Below are positions 41,796 to 54,223 of a DNA stretch of 64,000 nt, one piece after another (position 1 is the first letter of the stretch; each line of letters opens with the position of its first letter). The notes beneath the pieces are model-generated. The model did not search any database. It worked only from the letters and a program-made list of their open reading frames with translations, and was not told the origin of the DNA. The stretch is taken from contig NC_080063.1 in assembly GCF_026212465.1 (NCBI RefSeq), positions 4,762,755-4,826,754 on the forward strand. The letters are read 5' to 3'. The DNA is from Amaranthus tricolor (Eukaryota > Streptophyta > Magnoliopsida > Caryophyllales > Amaranthaceae). A program made the translations under genes and the position numbers.

Positions 41796-43433
41796 ACAAA
41801 TATAGTTAACTTAATTTTAAGTGAATTTATTATTCTTTTGGGATAACATATTGAATGACAATAGTAAAAAATAATTAGGGCAAAGACGAGAGTTTTGATG
41901 AAAGTTTATGATGTGTCTTAGTGTAGAAACTAAATATGTGAGTATATATAATGAATGACAATAATAAAGAAATAATTAGGACAAAAATTTAAAGTGGTTC
42001 ATCAATGAATGAATTACATCCACCATCTAGCCTAGGATTAATATTAATGTGTTTAAAGGAGATTACCAAACTTAATAGGAATTAAAGTGGGAGATTAATA
42101 TAAGGAAGAGAGGAGCTAATTAGGGAGAATACATAAGCTAAAAAGGTTGTTCTTACAATGAGACTTTGGTGCATCTAACTAAGGCCTAGAACAAGAGTAC
42201 TTATAGGGAAAATGCATCGGAGCCCAAGTACCCACTAACAACTAGTACAATTTACTAGTGTACTTATTTGATTCTCCATAATTCAATCACAATGTAGTAC
42301 TTGGAGCCCAATGTTGCTTCATTAATTGCTTGATGTACTTCTTATCTCATGTCTTCATTACCATTAGTACATTGCATTAATGTACTAACTTGATTCTCAT
42401 ATAACCAATAACCAATAACCAATCACAAGTGTGTATTTATGTCCTCTTCTAACTTACACTAACAAGCTAGATTAATTTTCTTAATCTTGTTTTGATTACT
42501 TGGTGAACTAAGTCACCAATAATCCTAACACATAGGATTGATTATCATTAATACCTAAAGAAACCAATTTCTAAATAGCACAAAATTACAATTTTTCAAT
42601 AAATTAAAAAGAATATCTGGAACATAAAAATCAAATATTTTTGAAAAAATCAAAATCACATAAAAATCTATTCAGTAATTGAATAAAAAGAATGTGTAAA
42701 AATATAAAACATAAAACAGAATTAATGTCAAAATAATTAAACACGATATATCATACTGGAATAAAAGAATTGACATCTCTCTCTGGTCTCTGGACGTAGT
42801 TAGTTTATGAAGTCCGGATATAATAAGAACACAGAATAGAAAATGAATGGAAAGATCTAATAGCAAGCAAAATATAATTTCAAAATGATTGATTCTTAGT
42901 CTGCCATGTATCATAATTAGATGTCTGCCACTTGCATGAGAACAGTTCATTCTGAGACTTGCTAAGATTTCACATGTCCAATTATTAGACTTCATCATCA
43001 TTATCATGTATTCATGTACGATACGGTCTGTACGAATACCATACTTTTTTTTCTCTGACAACTATCCCCCAGATCTTACCCTACTCAAATCAAGAGTCGT
43101 GATTTTAAAAATTTAATTAAAATTTAATGGGTTATAACTTGAAAATCCAAACTCCTAACATGAAAATGGTCTCACTCCAAAAAATTGAAAAATATTGGCT
43201 TAAATTTTTCAAACCCAAATACATATTAATATTTTTAGTTGAGATTCACTATATTTATCAGCTAATTTTATATCAGATAGTTTTACCATAATTTTACCAT
43301 AAGGATGGTCTGTATAATTAATTCATTACTCTAATTGATCACTTTGATTTAACACTTTTTATTGTAGCTTTAAAATTGGTATATTAAACCTTTTCAATAT
43401 AAAAATAACTTAGCTTATACCAAAAAAATAATA
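41796..43433. other. Unassigned DNA right of CACTA element 1
   Basis: AT-rich. The stretch 42000-42540 has several GTACTAACTTGATTCTCATA-like and ACCAATAACC words and may be part of an old LTR, but no borders, primer site or coding sequence were found. A 129-codon minus-strand open frame at 42672-43061 has no recognisable features. Confidence 0.35.
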
Positions 43434-43707
43434 CTCCCTCTGAACCAATTTAGATGTCCCATTTGCTTGGGCATGGTTATTAAGGATGGTGTGGGGTCTA
43501 TTAAAAAGGGTAAGTAGTAAAGGGTAAGTAGTGAAGGGTAAGTAATGAAGGGTAGTTGGGTAAGTAAGGTATATGGGGGTATATTCGTAATTACTTATGT
43601 GAACTAAGAATATTTAGGTAAAAAAAAATTGACAAAAATAGAAATGGGATAACTAAAAAGACTTTGCCAAATAAGAAAATGGGACAACTAAATTGGTTCG
43701 GAAGGAG
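43434..43707. mobile_element. Stowaway-type MITE
   Basis: About 274 bp from CTCCCTCTGAACCAATTTAG to AAATTGGTTCGGAAGGAG, flanked by TA. The terminal inverted repeats are well preserved over about 18 bases. Confidence 0.8.
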
Positions 43708-44514
43708 TATATTATATATATTTTAAAAAAATTAATGATAAGAAAGTCCTTGACCCATTGGGCGATTGGATCCAAATCTGACATAACCGATTCTGAAATT
43801 AACCCGACCTGAAAACAATCAATCCAAAATAAACTGTTCGAGAAACCTGCCCAAATCTAGTTGTGATATTAGTAACAATTACAAGTAATAAAATTTGCGT
43901 TTAAAATTAAGTGATTGAATTTAAACAAAAGAAATCAATTTTAATGTATATTTGACACTCTACCATAAGGATCATGTCCAATTGTTCATTTTATATTTGC
44001 TTAGAATCAGCTTTATTATAATTAAATGGAGTTATTTTTGTGAGACATTATCTCCTAATGAGACGACATCAAAATTAAAAATTATATTTATAAAGTAGTA
44101 ATTAGTAAGTATTACTATTCAAATTAAAAAAAAAATTCTTTCAACATCAGAAGTACTCAAACTAAACTCCAAGTAAAAACAAAACACCCAATCATTTATT
44201 ATTCTTGATTATTATTAAGTGAAATTAATTAGTTTTCAAATAATGTATATCTACTCTTAATAGAATTCCCTCATAATTCTTAATCTATATTACTAAATAA
44301 ATATTCACTACATTAATTCATTTCCATACAAATGAAATATTAGCTCTTAATAATAATTACACTAAACTAGTATTTCATATTCAAGTAAAAAGTGTAGTTC
44401 ATTTGAAAAAAGTAGTTTGCTTTCTTAATAAATTTCTCAAAATAAATACTATAAATATTTTTAATGAGAATCATCATTATCATATCCAGTGTATTCCGCT
44501 TATAGAAATACTAT
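43708..44514. other. Unassigned AT-rich DNA
   Basis: A short segment at about 43745-43865 carries ACCCGACCTG-type words like those in the hAT-like elements and may be a remnant. Nothing else recognised. Confidence 0.35.
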
Positions 44515-44975
44515 GGTTAAGATCTGGAGAGGGAAGGAGTGCGGCAGCCCCTACCCATAAAGAAGGATGCGGACAAAGAGTTCCCCGGATCGAGATTGAT
44601 CCACAGAATGATAGGTCCTTGAAACAAAGAAGGATTAGTGAAACTTATATTGCCAGCTTGTATTACGAATACAAGCTTGAAATAATATACATAAATAAAA
44701 TAACTAGATAAAAACGAGTAACAGAACAATATGTAAAAGGCAAAGACAAAATTAAAAACATCAATTGGTAGGCGAAAGGGGGTCAATGGTCTAAGACATG
44801 GATAAGGCGCCTCCAACTACTCATATCCTAGGTCAGGTTTGCGGAGAGGTGTAGATCATACAAGTCATTTTTTATTTGTTCCTCCTACATTCTCCTTAGT
44901 CTTCCTTGACTTCTCTTACCCTTCACAATGATGCTTTCAATCCTTCTCACGGGGTGTCAAAAGTCTTAAATTTTT
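44515..44975 (-). mobile_element. 3' end of an RTE-type LINE, 5' truncated
   Basis: On the minus strand, 44975-44770 reads as the end of a plant RTE-clade reverse transcriptase: RRIESIIVKGKRSQGRLRR, EEQIKNDLYDLHLS and MSSWRRLIHVLDH, with stop codons at former tryptophan or arginine positions. About 250 bp of 3' untranslated region follow, including GGACCTATCATTCTGTGG and GGGGCTGCCGCACTCC, common in this LINE group. The rest of the element is missing, as usual for aborted reverse transcription. Confidence 0.7.
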
Positions 44976-46414
<1,439 letters not shown>

Positions 46415-46946
46415 AAATGAGATTAAACTAGAAAAATGATCATTGAAAAAAAAAATTAAATTAAAAAATTGTGCAGAATGAGAAAGCTATGGATCAATTC
46501 TTAATTTTTATTAATTCCTAATAAATTATAATAAATAATGATTATTCAAAAAAGAAATAAATTATCTTTATATGTCTCTATTTTATAGGAGGACTTTTGA
46601 AATTTTATTTTATTTTATTTTATTATTTTAATTATTTTAATATTATGTATTTTATCTTGTCACGATTATTAATCGTTATTGCTTAAAATTTTGGGCATTA
46701 TTATTTGTCGCCACCCTTTTCATTTTATCGCCACCCCCTCTCCTAATGAAATTACGAATTTGCCCCTGATTTTTAAAAATTTACAAATTTGCCATTGAGT
46801 TAATAAATTTTCATTTTCATTTTTTTTTAATTTTTTTAATTATTTTTATTTATATTATTATTGTTATTATTATTATCATAGTTATTATTATTATTATTAT
46901 TATTATTACGGTTATTATTATTATTATAACGGTTATTATTATTACG

Positions 46947-46999
<53 letters not shown>

Positions 47000-47040
47000 C
47001 ATTAATAATAAAAATAATAATAATAAAAAAAAAAAAAAAA

Positions 47041-47109
47041 ATATCAGTCGCACAAAACGTGCGACTGACAGTCGCACAAAGCAGTCGCACGTTTTGTGCG
47101 ACTGATATT
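47041..47109. repeat. GTCGCACAAAACGTGCGAC palindrome cluster, left
   Basis: Two copies of the 19-base near-perfect palindrome, or its halves, in inverted arrangement, separated by CTGACAGTCGCACAAAGC. The local GC content is far above the surroundings. A matching cluster lies at 48075-48172. Confidence 0.8.
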
Positions 47110-47263
47110 TTTTTTTTTTTTTTATTATTATTAATTTTATTATTATTATTATTATTACGGTTATTATTATTAATTTTATTATTATTATTATTATTATTAT
47201 TAATATTGTTGTTGTTATTATTATTATTATTAAATTATTATTTGTTTTAATTATTATTGTTAT

Positions 47264-47972
47264 AACTGATGTAAGAAAGAAAGCATAAAAATTGACAAAC
47301 ACAAAACAAACAGAATTTACGTGGTTCACCGACAATGTGTCAACTAAGTCCACATGCAGAGGAGAGAAAAATTTTATTAGTAAAAGAAACCCAAAATACA
47401 AATATTGGCTAGATTATAGAAAATAAGAGTTTATAAATTACTCCAATACATAAAACCTTAGCCAAAACAGATTTTTTTGGGATGATGCAAAACTAATGCC
47501 CAAGACTCCTTTTATAAGGAGAAGAATAACAAGCCTTTGTTATTCTTCCGATGTGGGATAATGATAAACATTAATCTTCCAATGTGGGATAATGAAAAAC
47601 ATTAATCTTCCAATGTGGGATAATGACAAACATCAATCTTCCAATGTAAGGTTATGTCTTGAATCCCATATTGGAAGATTGATGTTTGTCATTATCCCAC
47701 ATTGAAATATTAATGTTTTTCATTATCCCACATTGGAAGATTAATGTTTATCATTATCCCACATCGGAAGAATAACAAAGGCTTGTTATTCTTCTCCTTA
47801 TAAAAGGAGTCTTAGGCATTATTTTTGCATCATCCCAAAAAAATTTGTTTTGGCTAAGATTTTCTGTATTGGAGTAATTTATAAACTCCTAATTTCTATA
47901 ATCTAGCCAATATTTGTATTTTGGGTTTCCTCTAATAATAAAATTTTACGCTTTGTTTCTTACATCAATTAT
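47264..47972. mobile_element. Head-to-head pair of LTR-like sequences
   Basis: The left arm begins GATGTAAGAAAGAAAGC and the right arm ends GCTTTGTTTCTTACATC, and the two are inverted copies over about 300 bp. The left arm keeps a segment TTTACGTGGTTCACCGAC that resembles the end region of plant Copia-type LTRs; the right arm has lost about 70 bp there. Each arm has CCCACATCGG facing the centre and a CTTATAAAAGGAG TATA box outside it. The centre holds several GTGGGATAATGA repeats. No internal coding region. Confidence 0.55.
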
Positions 47973-48074
47973 AATAATAATAATTAAAACAAAAATAATA
48001 ATTTAATAATAATAATAATAACAACCACAATATTAATAATAATAATAATAAAAAAAAAATTAAAAAAAAATATA

Positions 48075-48172
48075 AGTCGCACAAAACGTGCGACTGTTTT
48101 GTGCGACTGTCAGTCGCACGTTTTGTGCGACTGGTTTGTGCGACTGTCAGTCGCACGTTTTGTGCGACTGGT
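48075..48172. repeat. GTCGCACAAAACGTGCGAC palindrome cluster, right
   Basis: Four or more copies or half-copies of the same palindrome as at 47041-47109, alternating in orientation and joined by CTGTCAGTCGCAC words. Confidence 0.8.
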
Positions 48173-48218
48173 ATTTTTTTTTTTAAAATTTTTTTTTTTA
48201 TTATTATTTTTATTATTA

Positions 48219-48255
<37 letters not shown>

Positions 48256-48297
48256 AACCGTAATAATAATAACCGTTATAATAATAATAATAATCGT

Positions 48298-48335
<38 letters not shown>

Positions 48336-48503
48336 TAATAATATAAATAAGAATAATTAAAAAAAATTAAAAAAAAATGAAAATGAAAAGTTATTAATTC
48401 AATGGCAAATTTGTAAATTTTTAAAGATCAGGGGCAAATTCGTAATTTCATTAGGAGGGGGGTGGCGATAAAATGAAAAGGGTGGCGACAAATAAGAATC
48501 GGG

Positions 48504-49579
48504 AAAATTTTCTACCTATTATCCACTTGTGGTTGTGCAGGTACTAAAGTAGAGACTAGACTAGGTGCACTATAAATGGATTATGGATTCTAGAACCACT
48601 TGGGTCTTGGAGATACTAAAAATTGTAAGCGAATATATAATTTTGATGTTTATTCAAAAATAAAATAATACTCATAATTTTGATGCTTGATACAATAATA
48701 AAATTTCAAATTTAGTGGAGTATGCAGTGTTATATGCTAATATTAATAATTTTTTGTATTGAGATAAATCAAATAATATTTTATTTGATTATGTTTAACT
48801 TATAAATTAATTAAAGATTAATCACAAATTAAGAATGATGAATAGATAGTAAAATATTTCTAATATTGCAAATAATTTGAAACAGAGGAAGTATTAAGTA
48901 AAATGATAATGTATTTTATTTTTAATCTATAAGTTATAACGACATAGTTCATTTGGATCTTGTTTGATACATTTCAATGCAAAGATCATTAATATTAATT
49001 TTTTACAAATTTTAATTATACACAATTAGATATATTAATGGTAGAATTATTGCATTAACATATATACACTATCAAATGGGACTATTAGGGTGAATATGAT
49101 GGATTAAATAATAACATGGGTGTCTCGTGTAGATGATGAAAAATTATAAATTCTAGTTTGTTACTCAATATTTTTCATTTGTATTTCTTTTAGAAATAAA
49201 TGTAGAAGTTTATTCTTTTTATAGGCTTTGAATATTTTTAATTCTGAAATCTTTTATTTGTTTTGATGTTTCCAAAAAGTATTTGAATATTTTTGTTTTA
49301 ATTAATCCTAATACTTAATTATGATGTAGCGTAATTGAGAATAAAAGGAATATATGATAGAGGTTCACAAGGATAAAATATGCTTGGGTCCTCATGATCT
49401 AATTAGCGATTATTGAAGCATTGCAAGGGCGAATTAAAAGTGATGGATCTAAAAAATAAACATGACGTCACTAATAACTCAGAAAAAAAATTACAATACG
49501 CAAATTCTTGCAAATGGCAGGGTTTCACCTCCAACACAAAGTGTAAAAATTGACTACAAAACCAACTCAAACAATTTTA
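48504..49579. other. Unassigned AT-rich DNA
   Basis: Short segments near 48720-48890 and 48900-49080 resemble the inner part of the Stowaway elements (ATTTGATTATG...AATTAAAGATTAATCAC), but no intact ends were found. Confidence 0.35.
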
Positions 49580-50770
49580 GGGTCCGTTTGGTTCAGTGAG
49601 CAGGATTGGAATGGTATGGAACCTCATACCAGGATGGTATGGATTCAGAACCCCATACCAGACTAAAACTGTTTGGTTCAATCCTGTAATAGACATTCAA
49701 TCCATTCACACTGTTTGGTTCAATTATGGAATGGATTCTCTGTCCAGTTTATATATATATATATATATAGATACATACATACATTTCATAAACAATTACA
49801 CCCATCATACACATCACCAAGTACATGATTGTGACGACATTGTTAACAACCACATGAAAAGTAGTAGTAATTCAATTTGTCTCTTCTTCCTTCTTCTTAC
49901 TATGGCTAATTGAGATGGAATCATTTCTGTGATTGTATACCTGCATCATCATATTAATAAATAAAAAAAATTATATATTACCATATATATATATATATAT
50001 TACCTTTACTAATCCCACATCTAAAAAATTCAACTGCAAGACTAGATTCCAGCAAATGCAGCTGAAAAAAATCAATACAAGACTAGAAGTTTCATAGTTA
50101 ATTACACAGCATAACATAATTTTCAAATTTAAGCCAGGAATTTCAATACAAGGCAGGAATTTCACAATCCCAATCGAACAAGGAAGGATTCCAATTTTAT
50201 GAACCCACCTCACAAACACCTGCAGAATTGAAAAATACTTAGAAATTTAAATTTTTCGAAGCAGAACCAAGAAAAACACCCAATTCTTGATCTGGATTTT
50301 AGTTGAAAGTGCTGAAATCTTCTAACTCTTGAAAACCCACCACAAAAACCACCTGCAGAGAAGAGAGCCGCCGCCGGGGAGAAAAAGGTAAGAAAGAAAA
50401 GGGCAGTGACTGGCCGGTGGAATATGGCGGTGGTGGCAGTAGATGGGTGCGAGACACGGCTGAGACCGGTGAGGGGGCGAAATTTCTGAGATTGGAGGCG
50501 TGAGATTGAAGGAGAGAGAGGGAAATTTCTAAGATCTACTTTTCAGCTTGGCATTAGGGATGAAGATATGAAGGAGGAGAGTGAATTAGGGTTTGAATAT
50601 GGGATGGAATGGAGTTTGAAACTTGAGGGGTAGGAGGGTATGGGATTTTAGAGGATTGAAATGGAATGAGAATCCAAAGGGGATGACATCCCAATGTAAA
50701 AAGGCCTAACCAAACAATGGAATGGTTGTGATACCATTCCATACCATTAAAAAAGAGTCAACCAAACATG
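49580..50770. mobile_element. TIR element with GTTTGGTT ends and GC-rich interior
   Basis: The left end GGGTCCGTTTGGTTCAG and the right end GAGTCAACCAAACATGC are imperfect inverses, and GGAATGGTATGGAACC words near both ends are also inverted. The interior at 50360-50530 is unusually GC-rich (GAGCCGCCGCCGGGGAG, GGCCGGTGGAATATGGCGG). The ends fit a PIF/Harbinger or hAT MITE-like element; the target duplication is not clear. Confidence 0.5.
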
Positions 50771-51118
50771 CTTTTATTTTGTATTCACTATTACATACTA
50801 CTTGTTTCGGATTTTATTAGTTCCTAAAGTGACTATAATAATTATTGTTTATCAATTGATCTTATTTGGTATGTATTTCTCCATGTATAATGTAAAACAT
50901 AGTCAAGTTAAATCTTATTTGATTCGTCTTAATGCATATTTTCATAATATTAACTTTTTAGAATATATATTTTATTATATAAAATTAAAGATACTAAAGA
51001 ATAAAATTGTGCATTGGATAATGTAAAAACAAAAGAGTAACAATTATTAAAAGCCAAATAAAGTATTATATTATTAACATAATAGCATTTTCTAAGTATT
51101 GTCACTTACCTATCCACT
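50771..51118. other. Unassigned, possible decayed Stowaway
   Basis: The segment from about 50796 (TACTACTTGTTTCGG) onwards shares inner words with the Stowaway family (AAATCTTATTTGATTCG), but the right end is not recognisable. Confidence 0.35.
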
Positions 51119-51662
51119 AGGTTGCACCAAAACGGACATGGACACGACACGGGTACGAGAAAACGCCAACTTAAAAATGGCGGACATGGGGACACGAAAA
51201 TGGTAATATAATAAATATATCAAATTAAAGATAATTTTACAATCTTTCATTTGATATATGTAAATAAATACTTTAAAAACATAAAACTCACAATTTTTCA
51301 ACTTTTCAAAATTCAAATTACAAACATTAAGATTAAGAATTTAAGATTAACAAATAACACATTAACAATTTAACATTAACAAATATTCAAAGAGGATATA
51401 CAAAAAAAATGGGAATGGAGGTGGGGCAACACCATGTAGAAATAAAAAATAATTTTTATTTTTATTATTATTTTTTTAAAAAAGGTGTCCTTGACTCCTT
51501 GCCGTGTCCCTTGTCGTGTCTTGCCGTTTCCGCGTGTCCGGAAAAATATTAAAATATTGGACTCTTCATTTGGCGTGTCGGACATGGATTTTCGCGTGTT
51601 CGTCGCGTGTCCGTGTTCGACACGCAACACGCAGGTTCAGTGGCGTGTCCGTGTATTCCAGG
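51119..51662. mobile_element. hAT-like non-autonomous element, GGACACG family, copy 3
   Basis: Starts TAGGTTGCACCAAAACGG and ends GCGTGTCCGTGTATTCCAGG. Flanks CTATCCAC and CTATCCAT agree at seven of eight bases. It shares the left 200 bp with copies 1 and 2; the middle is shorter. Confidence 0.65.
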
Positions 51663-51767
51663 CTATCCATACTACCCATTAAGTCCGCTCATGCCAACTA
51701 GTAACCAGAGTCTAGAGTAATCCCATAATTTGATAATGAAGGTACCATCACCACCTTTTACTCCTCA

Positions 51768-51962
51768 TGGTTTCGACAAGACAAATTCTTATATGATGCT
51801 GTTGTCGATACCTTATGTTCCTCCACTACTACACTTATTACTAGATGCTCCACCTTGAAAGAAGCTTGGAACACCATTGCTCAATCCAATGCCAATCCCT
51901 CCCACACCCATATTCAAAACTCAAAAATCAACTCAAAAACATTTGTTAATACAAGTGCCAAA
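51768..51962 (+). pseudogene. Copia-type gag fragment
   Basis: An open stretch reads WFRQDKFLYDAVVDTL...TLKEAWNTIAQSNANPSHTHIQ. This matches the pattern of plant Copia gag (UBN2-like) proteins, where WxxxDxxLxxxI and AWxxLxxxYAxxSxxHI are conserved. The frame hits TAA soon after, and no protease, integrase or reverse transcriptase follows, so it is a fragment. Confidence 0.6.
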
Positions 51963-52576
51963 ACACTTAATAATGATGATGAATTTAGCCACTTAATCGA
52001 ACATGCCGTAGCTTCTACTTTGGAGGAACGATGAGGATGTATCGAGTGTAAGTGAATTGAGGTTTGGAACGATTAATGAGATGCTTAATGTGAGGTAAAA
52101 GAGGCTTCACTAAAGGGTGAAACCATGCCTTGAACAAGGCAAGGCATGGTATGAATGTTGCTCGAGTGAGGCAACATTAAAACTAAGTCAAAAGTGGGCT
52201 GGAGAGTTGTGCTCGTTCAAGGCACATTGGGCAGGTGGAATCTGAACTAAGTGCTCATTCGAGCACGTGGGGTGCTTGTTCGAGCACTTTTCCTAGGATT
52301 CCTTTTGGGACGTTTTAGCTACGGTATGACTTGGTAGATCATAGTATTCTTTGATTCATTTCTATATTTATTGAGTTATTTATTGTCATACTAATTGCTA
52401 TGATCAATTGGTGATGTAATTGTGCTTTGATGGTGCATTGAGTGTGGTTGTATGAAAGATGCTTTCCTTCATCTATAAAAAGGAGCATCATTAATAAGAA
52501 CAAGGCATCAGCTTAAATTAAAGTAATTGGTACCTAATAAATTTGAGCTTGTACACAAGATCTAATTATCTAGACA
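51963..52576. other. LTR-like region
   Basis: Contains short palindromic words such as GTGCTCATTCGAGCAC and GTGCTTGTTCGAGCAC (about 52250-52290) and a TATA-like CTATAAAAAGGAGC near 52473. These look like parts of a retrotransposon LTR, but no borders could be set. Confidence 0.35.
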
Positions 52577-52851
52577 TGTAATACCCCAGATTTAGCTTGA
52601 AAAAAAAAGGATTGATAGACTACTCATATCAACAAGGTGCATCTTATTTTCATGGGAGCTCATTTGCTAAAAACTCCACAGTTAAGCGTGCTTGGTGTGG
52701 AGCAATCTTAGGATGGGTGACCTCCTGGGAAGTTTTCCTGGGTGCGCACGAGTGAGTCCAAAGTGCACTGGAAAGACTTGTGTTGGTTTGTGGGGCTAGT
52801 CTAGAGTCTTCATGAGTAGTCACCGGTGGCCCGTTGGGCCGGGGTGTTACA
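52577..52851 (+). mobile_element. Cassandra-type solo LTR with 5S rRNA-like sequence
   Basis: 275 bp, beginning TGTAATACCCC and ending GGGGTGTTACA, with perfect 5-bp duplications AGACA on both sides (52572-52576 and 52852-52856). The middle contains the internal control regions of plant 5S rRNA: AGTTAAGCGTGCTTGG (52680-52695) and GGATGGGTGACCTCCTGGG (52711-52729). An LTR carrying 5S-type polymerase III promoter sequence is the hallmark of Cassandra TRIM retrotransposons. Only one LTR is present. Confidence 0.88.
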
Positions 52852-52872
52852 AGACAAGAGTATAGTTGACTG

Positions 52873-53141
52873 CGTCAGAGTATATAACATATCTTGGGGT
52901 GTCAACAATCAGCTTAAACTTTTGATTGAGTAGGCTCATTGACATGGTATCAAAAGCGAACGTGACAAGAGATCACGAGTTTGAATCTCAACCACTCCTC
53001 ATTTAAAGTGGAATATTCAGTGACTATGCGCATCCACATCTAGTTCAATGGGCTCTCGTGTGAGGGGCATGTTAGAGTATATAACATATCTTTGGGCCTC
53101 AACCATCAGCTTAAGCTTTTGGTTGAGTAGGCTCATTGAAA
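52873..53141 (+). mobile_element. Very small complete LTR element (TRIM/SMART type), 269 bp
   Basis: Two direct repeats of 72 bp (52873-52944 and 53070-53141; about nine mismatches by eye) enclose 125 bp. Directly after the first repeat comes TGGTATCA, the start of the primer binding site complementary to methionine tRNA; directly before the second is the purine-rich GTGTGAGGGGCA. Flanks are GACTG on both sides (52868-52872 and 53142-53146), a perfect 5-bp duplication. The second repeat starts with TG; the first has changed to CG. No coding capacity. It lies 16 bp from the Cassandra LTR. Confidence 0.8.
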
Positions 53142-53284
53142 GACTGCACATAAACCTGCACATAAACCCAATAAGAGATTATATGTGGATTATTTTTCAA
53201 CATGTACCAATAAAGAAATGAAAAGGTAAAGAAAGTAAATAATAATCAGAGTTAAAGAAAATTTGAAGCAACACTAGTGGAAAA

Positions 53285-53530
53285 AACCTCATTTGCTGCG
53301 GTTATTTGGCCATTATTTGCTGCGGTTTTGGCTACCAGCAATAGTGATAGCAGCAAATATCCTACTTTAAATGCTGCGGTTAAAAACCGCAGCAAAAAAG
53401 GGCATTATTTGCTGTCGTCAGAAGCAAAACCGCAGCAAATAAGTGGGCACTATTTACTGCGGTCAGAAGGAAAACCGCAGCAAATAATGCCCACTTATTT
53501 GTTGCGGTTTTCCCTCTGACCGCAGCAAAT
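53285..53530. repeat. Left subterminal repeats of CACTA element 2
   Basis: About eleven copies of TTTGCTGCGGTT or its complement AACCGCAGCAAA, with small variants, in both orientations. Confidence 0.85.
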
Positions 53531-53703
53531 ACTTGCTATTTTTTTTTCTTTTTTTGTTTTTTTAATAATAATCCAATAATAATACAATGTAATAACAATG
53601 ATTAATTCATAATAATCCAATGATAATCACAAATAATCACCAACAATCTCTTTGTAATAATAAACTCTCGATCGTATATATAATATAATATTATGTACGT
53701 ACA

Positions 53704-53707
53704 TATA

Positions 53708-53787
<80 letters not shown>
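53704..53787. repeat. (AT)n microsatellite
   Basis: AT dinucleotide array of about 84 bp with one TACATA interruption. It lies just downstream (minus strand) of the second gene of element 2. Confidence 0.95.
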
Positions 53788-53792
<5 letters not shown>

Positions 53793-53930
53793 CATTAAAG
53801 TCCTAAAAAATCTATACTGATTACAATTTATTAAGGACAAAAATTAGCAAGGTACGCGGAAATCTTCTTTTAATTCGCGCATCTCTCTACTTCTTAAAGG
53901 ACGTGTTTCCCTCGGAATATCGTTTAAAAC

Positions 53931-54033
<103 letters not shown>

Positions 54034-54223
54034 GATTTATATAAACATTATATTTTACTAATAATAATTATTTAAGAACGTAACAAATACTTACGGCATC
54101 TATAATTTCGACTCCAAAATCCTTCACGGATTTTATAATATCGTCCATGTACTTCAGCGTGTAGTAGCCGCAATCAACGGAAGTAGAAGGTTGTTGAAAG
54201 CACTAAGAGAAAATAGATGTTAG

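Larger units (their letters stand above)
46693..48503. mobile_element. Large foldback element with nested palindromes
   Basis: The outer arms are inverted repeats of about 150 bp: the left has TTATTTGTCGCCACCC...GAAATTACGAATTTGCCCC and the right has the reverse complement. Next come ATT/AAT runs with ACGGTTATTATT words, also mirrored. Then come clusters of the palindrome GTCGCACAAAACGTGCGAC, and in the centre an inverted pair of LTR-like sequences. AAAATTTT flanks both ends (46685-46692 and 48504-48511), a possible 8-bp target duplication. The long arms suggest a Mutator-like or foldback element; the superfamily is not certain. Confidence 0.7.

Noticed and set aside
42672..43061. 129-codon minus-strand open frame
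   Set aside because: No recognisable motif, AT-driven hydrophobic composition, no splice partners or promoter.
52635..52750. 5S rRNA gene
   Set aside because: Only the internal control regions and part of the 3' half fit 5S rRNA. The sequence lies within an LTR with its own ends and target duplication, as in Cassandra.
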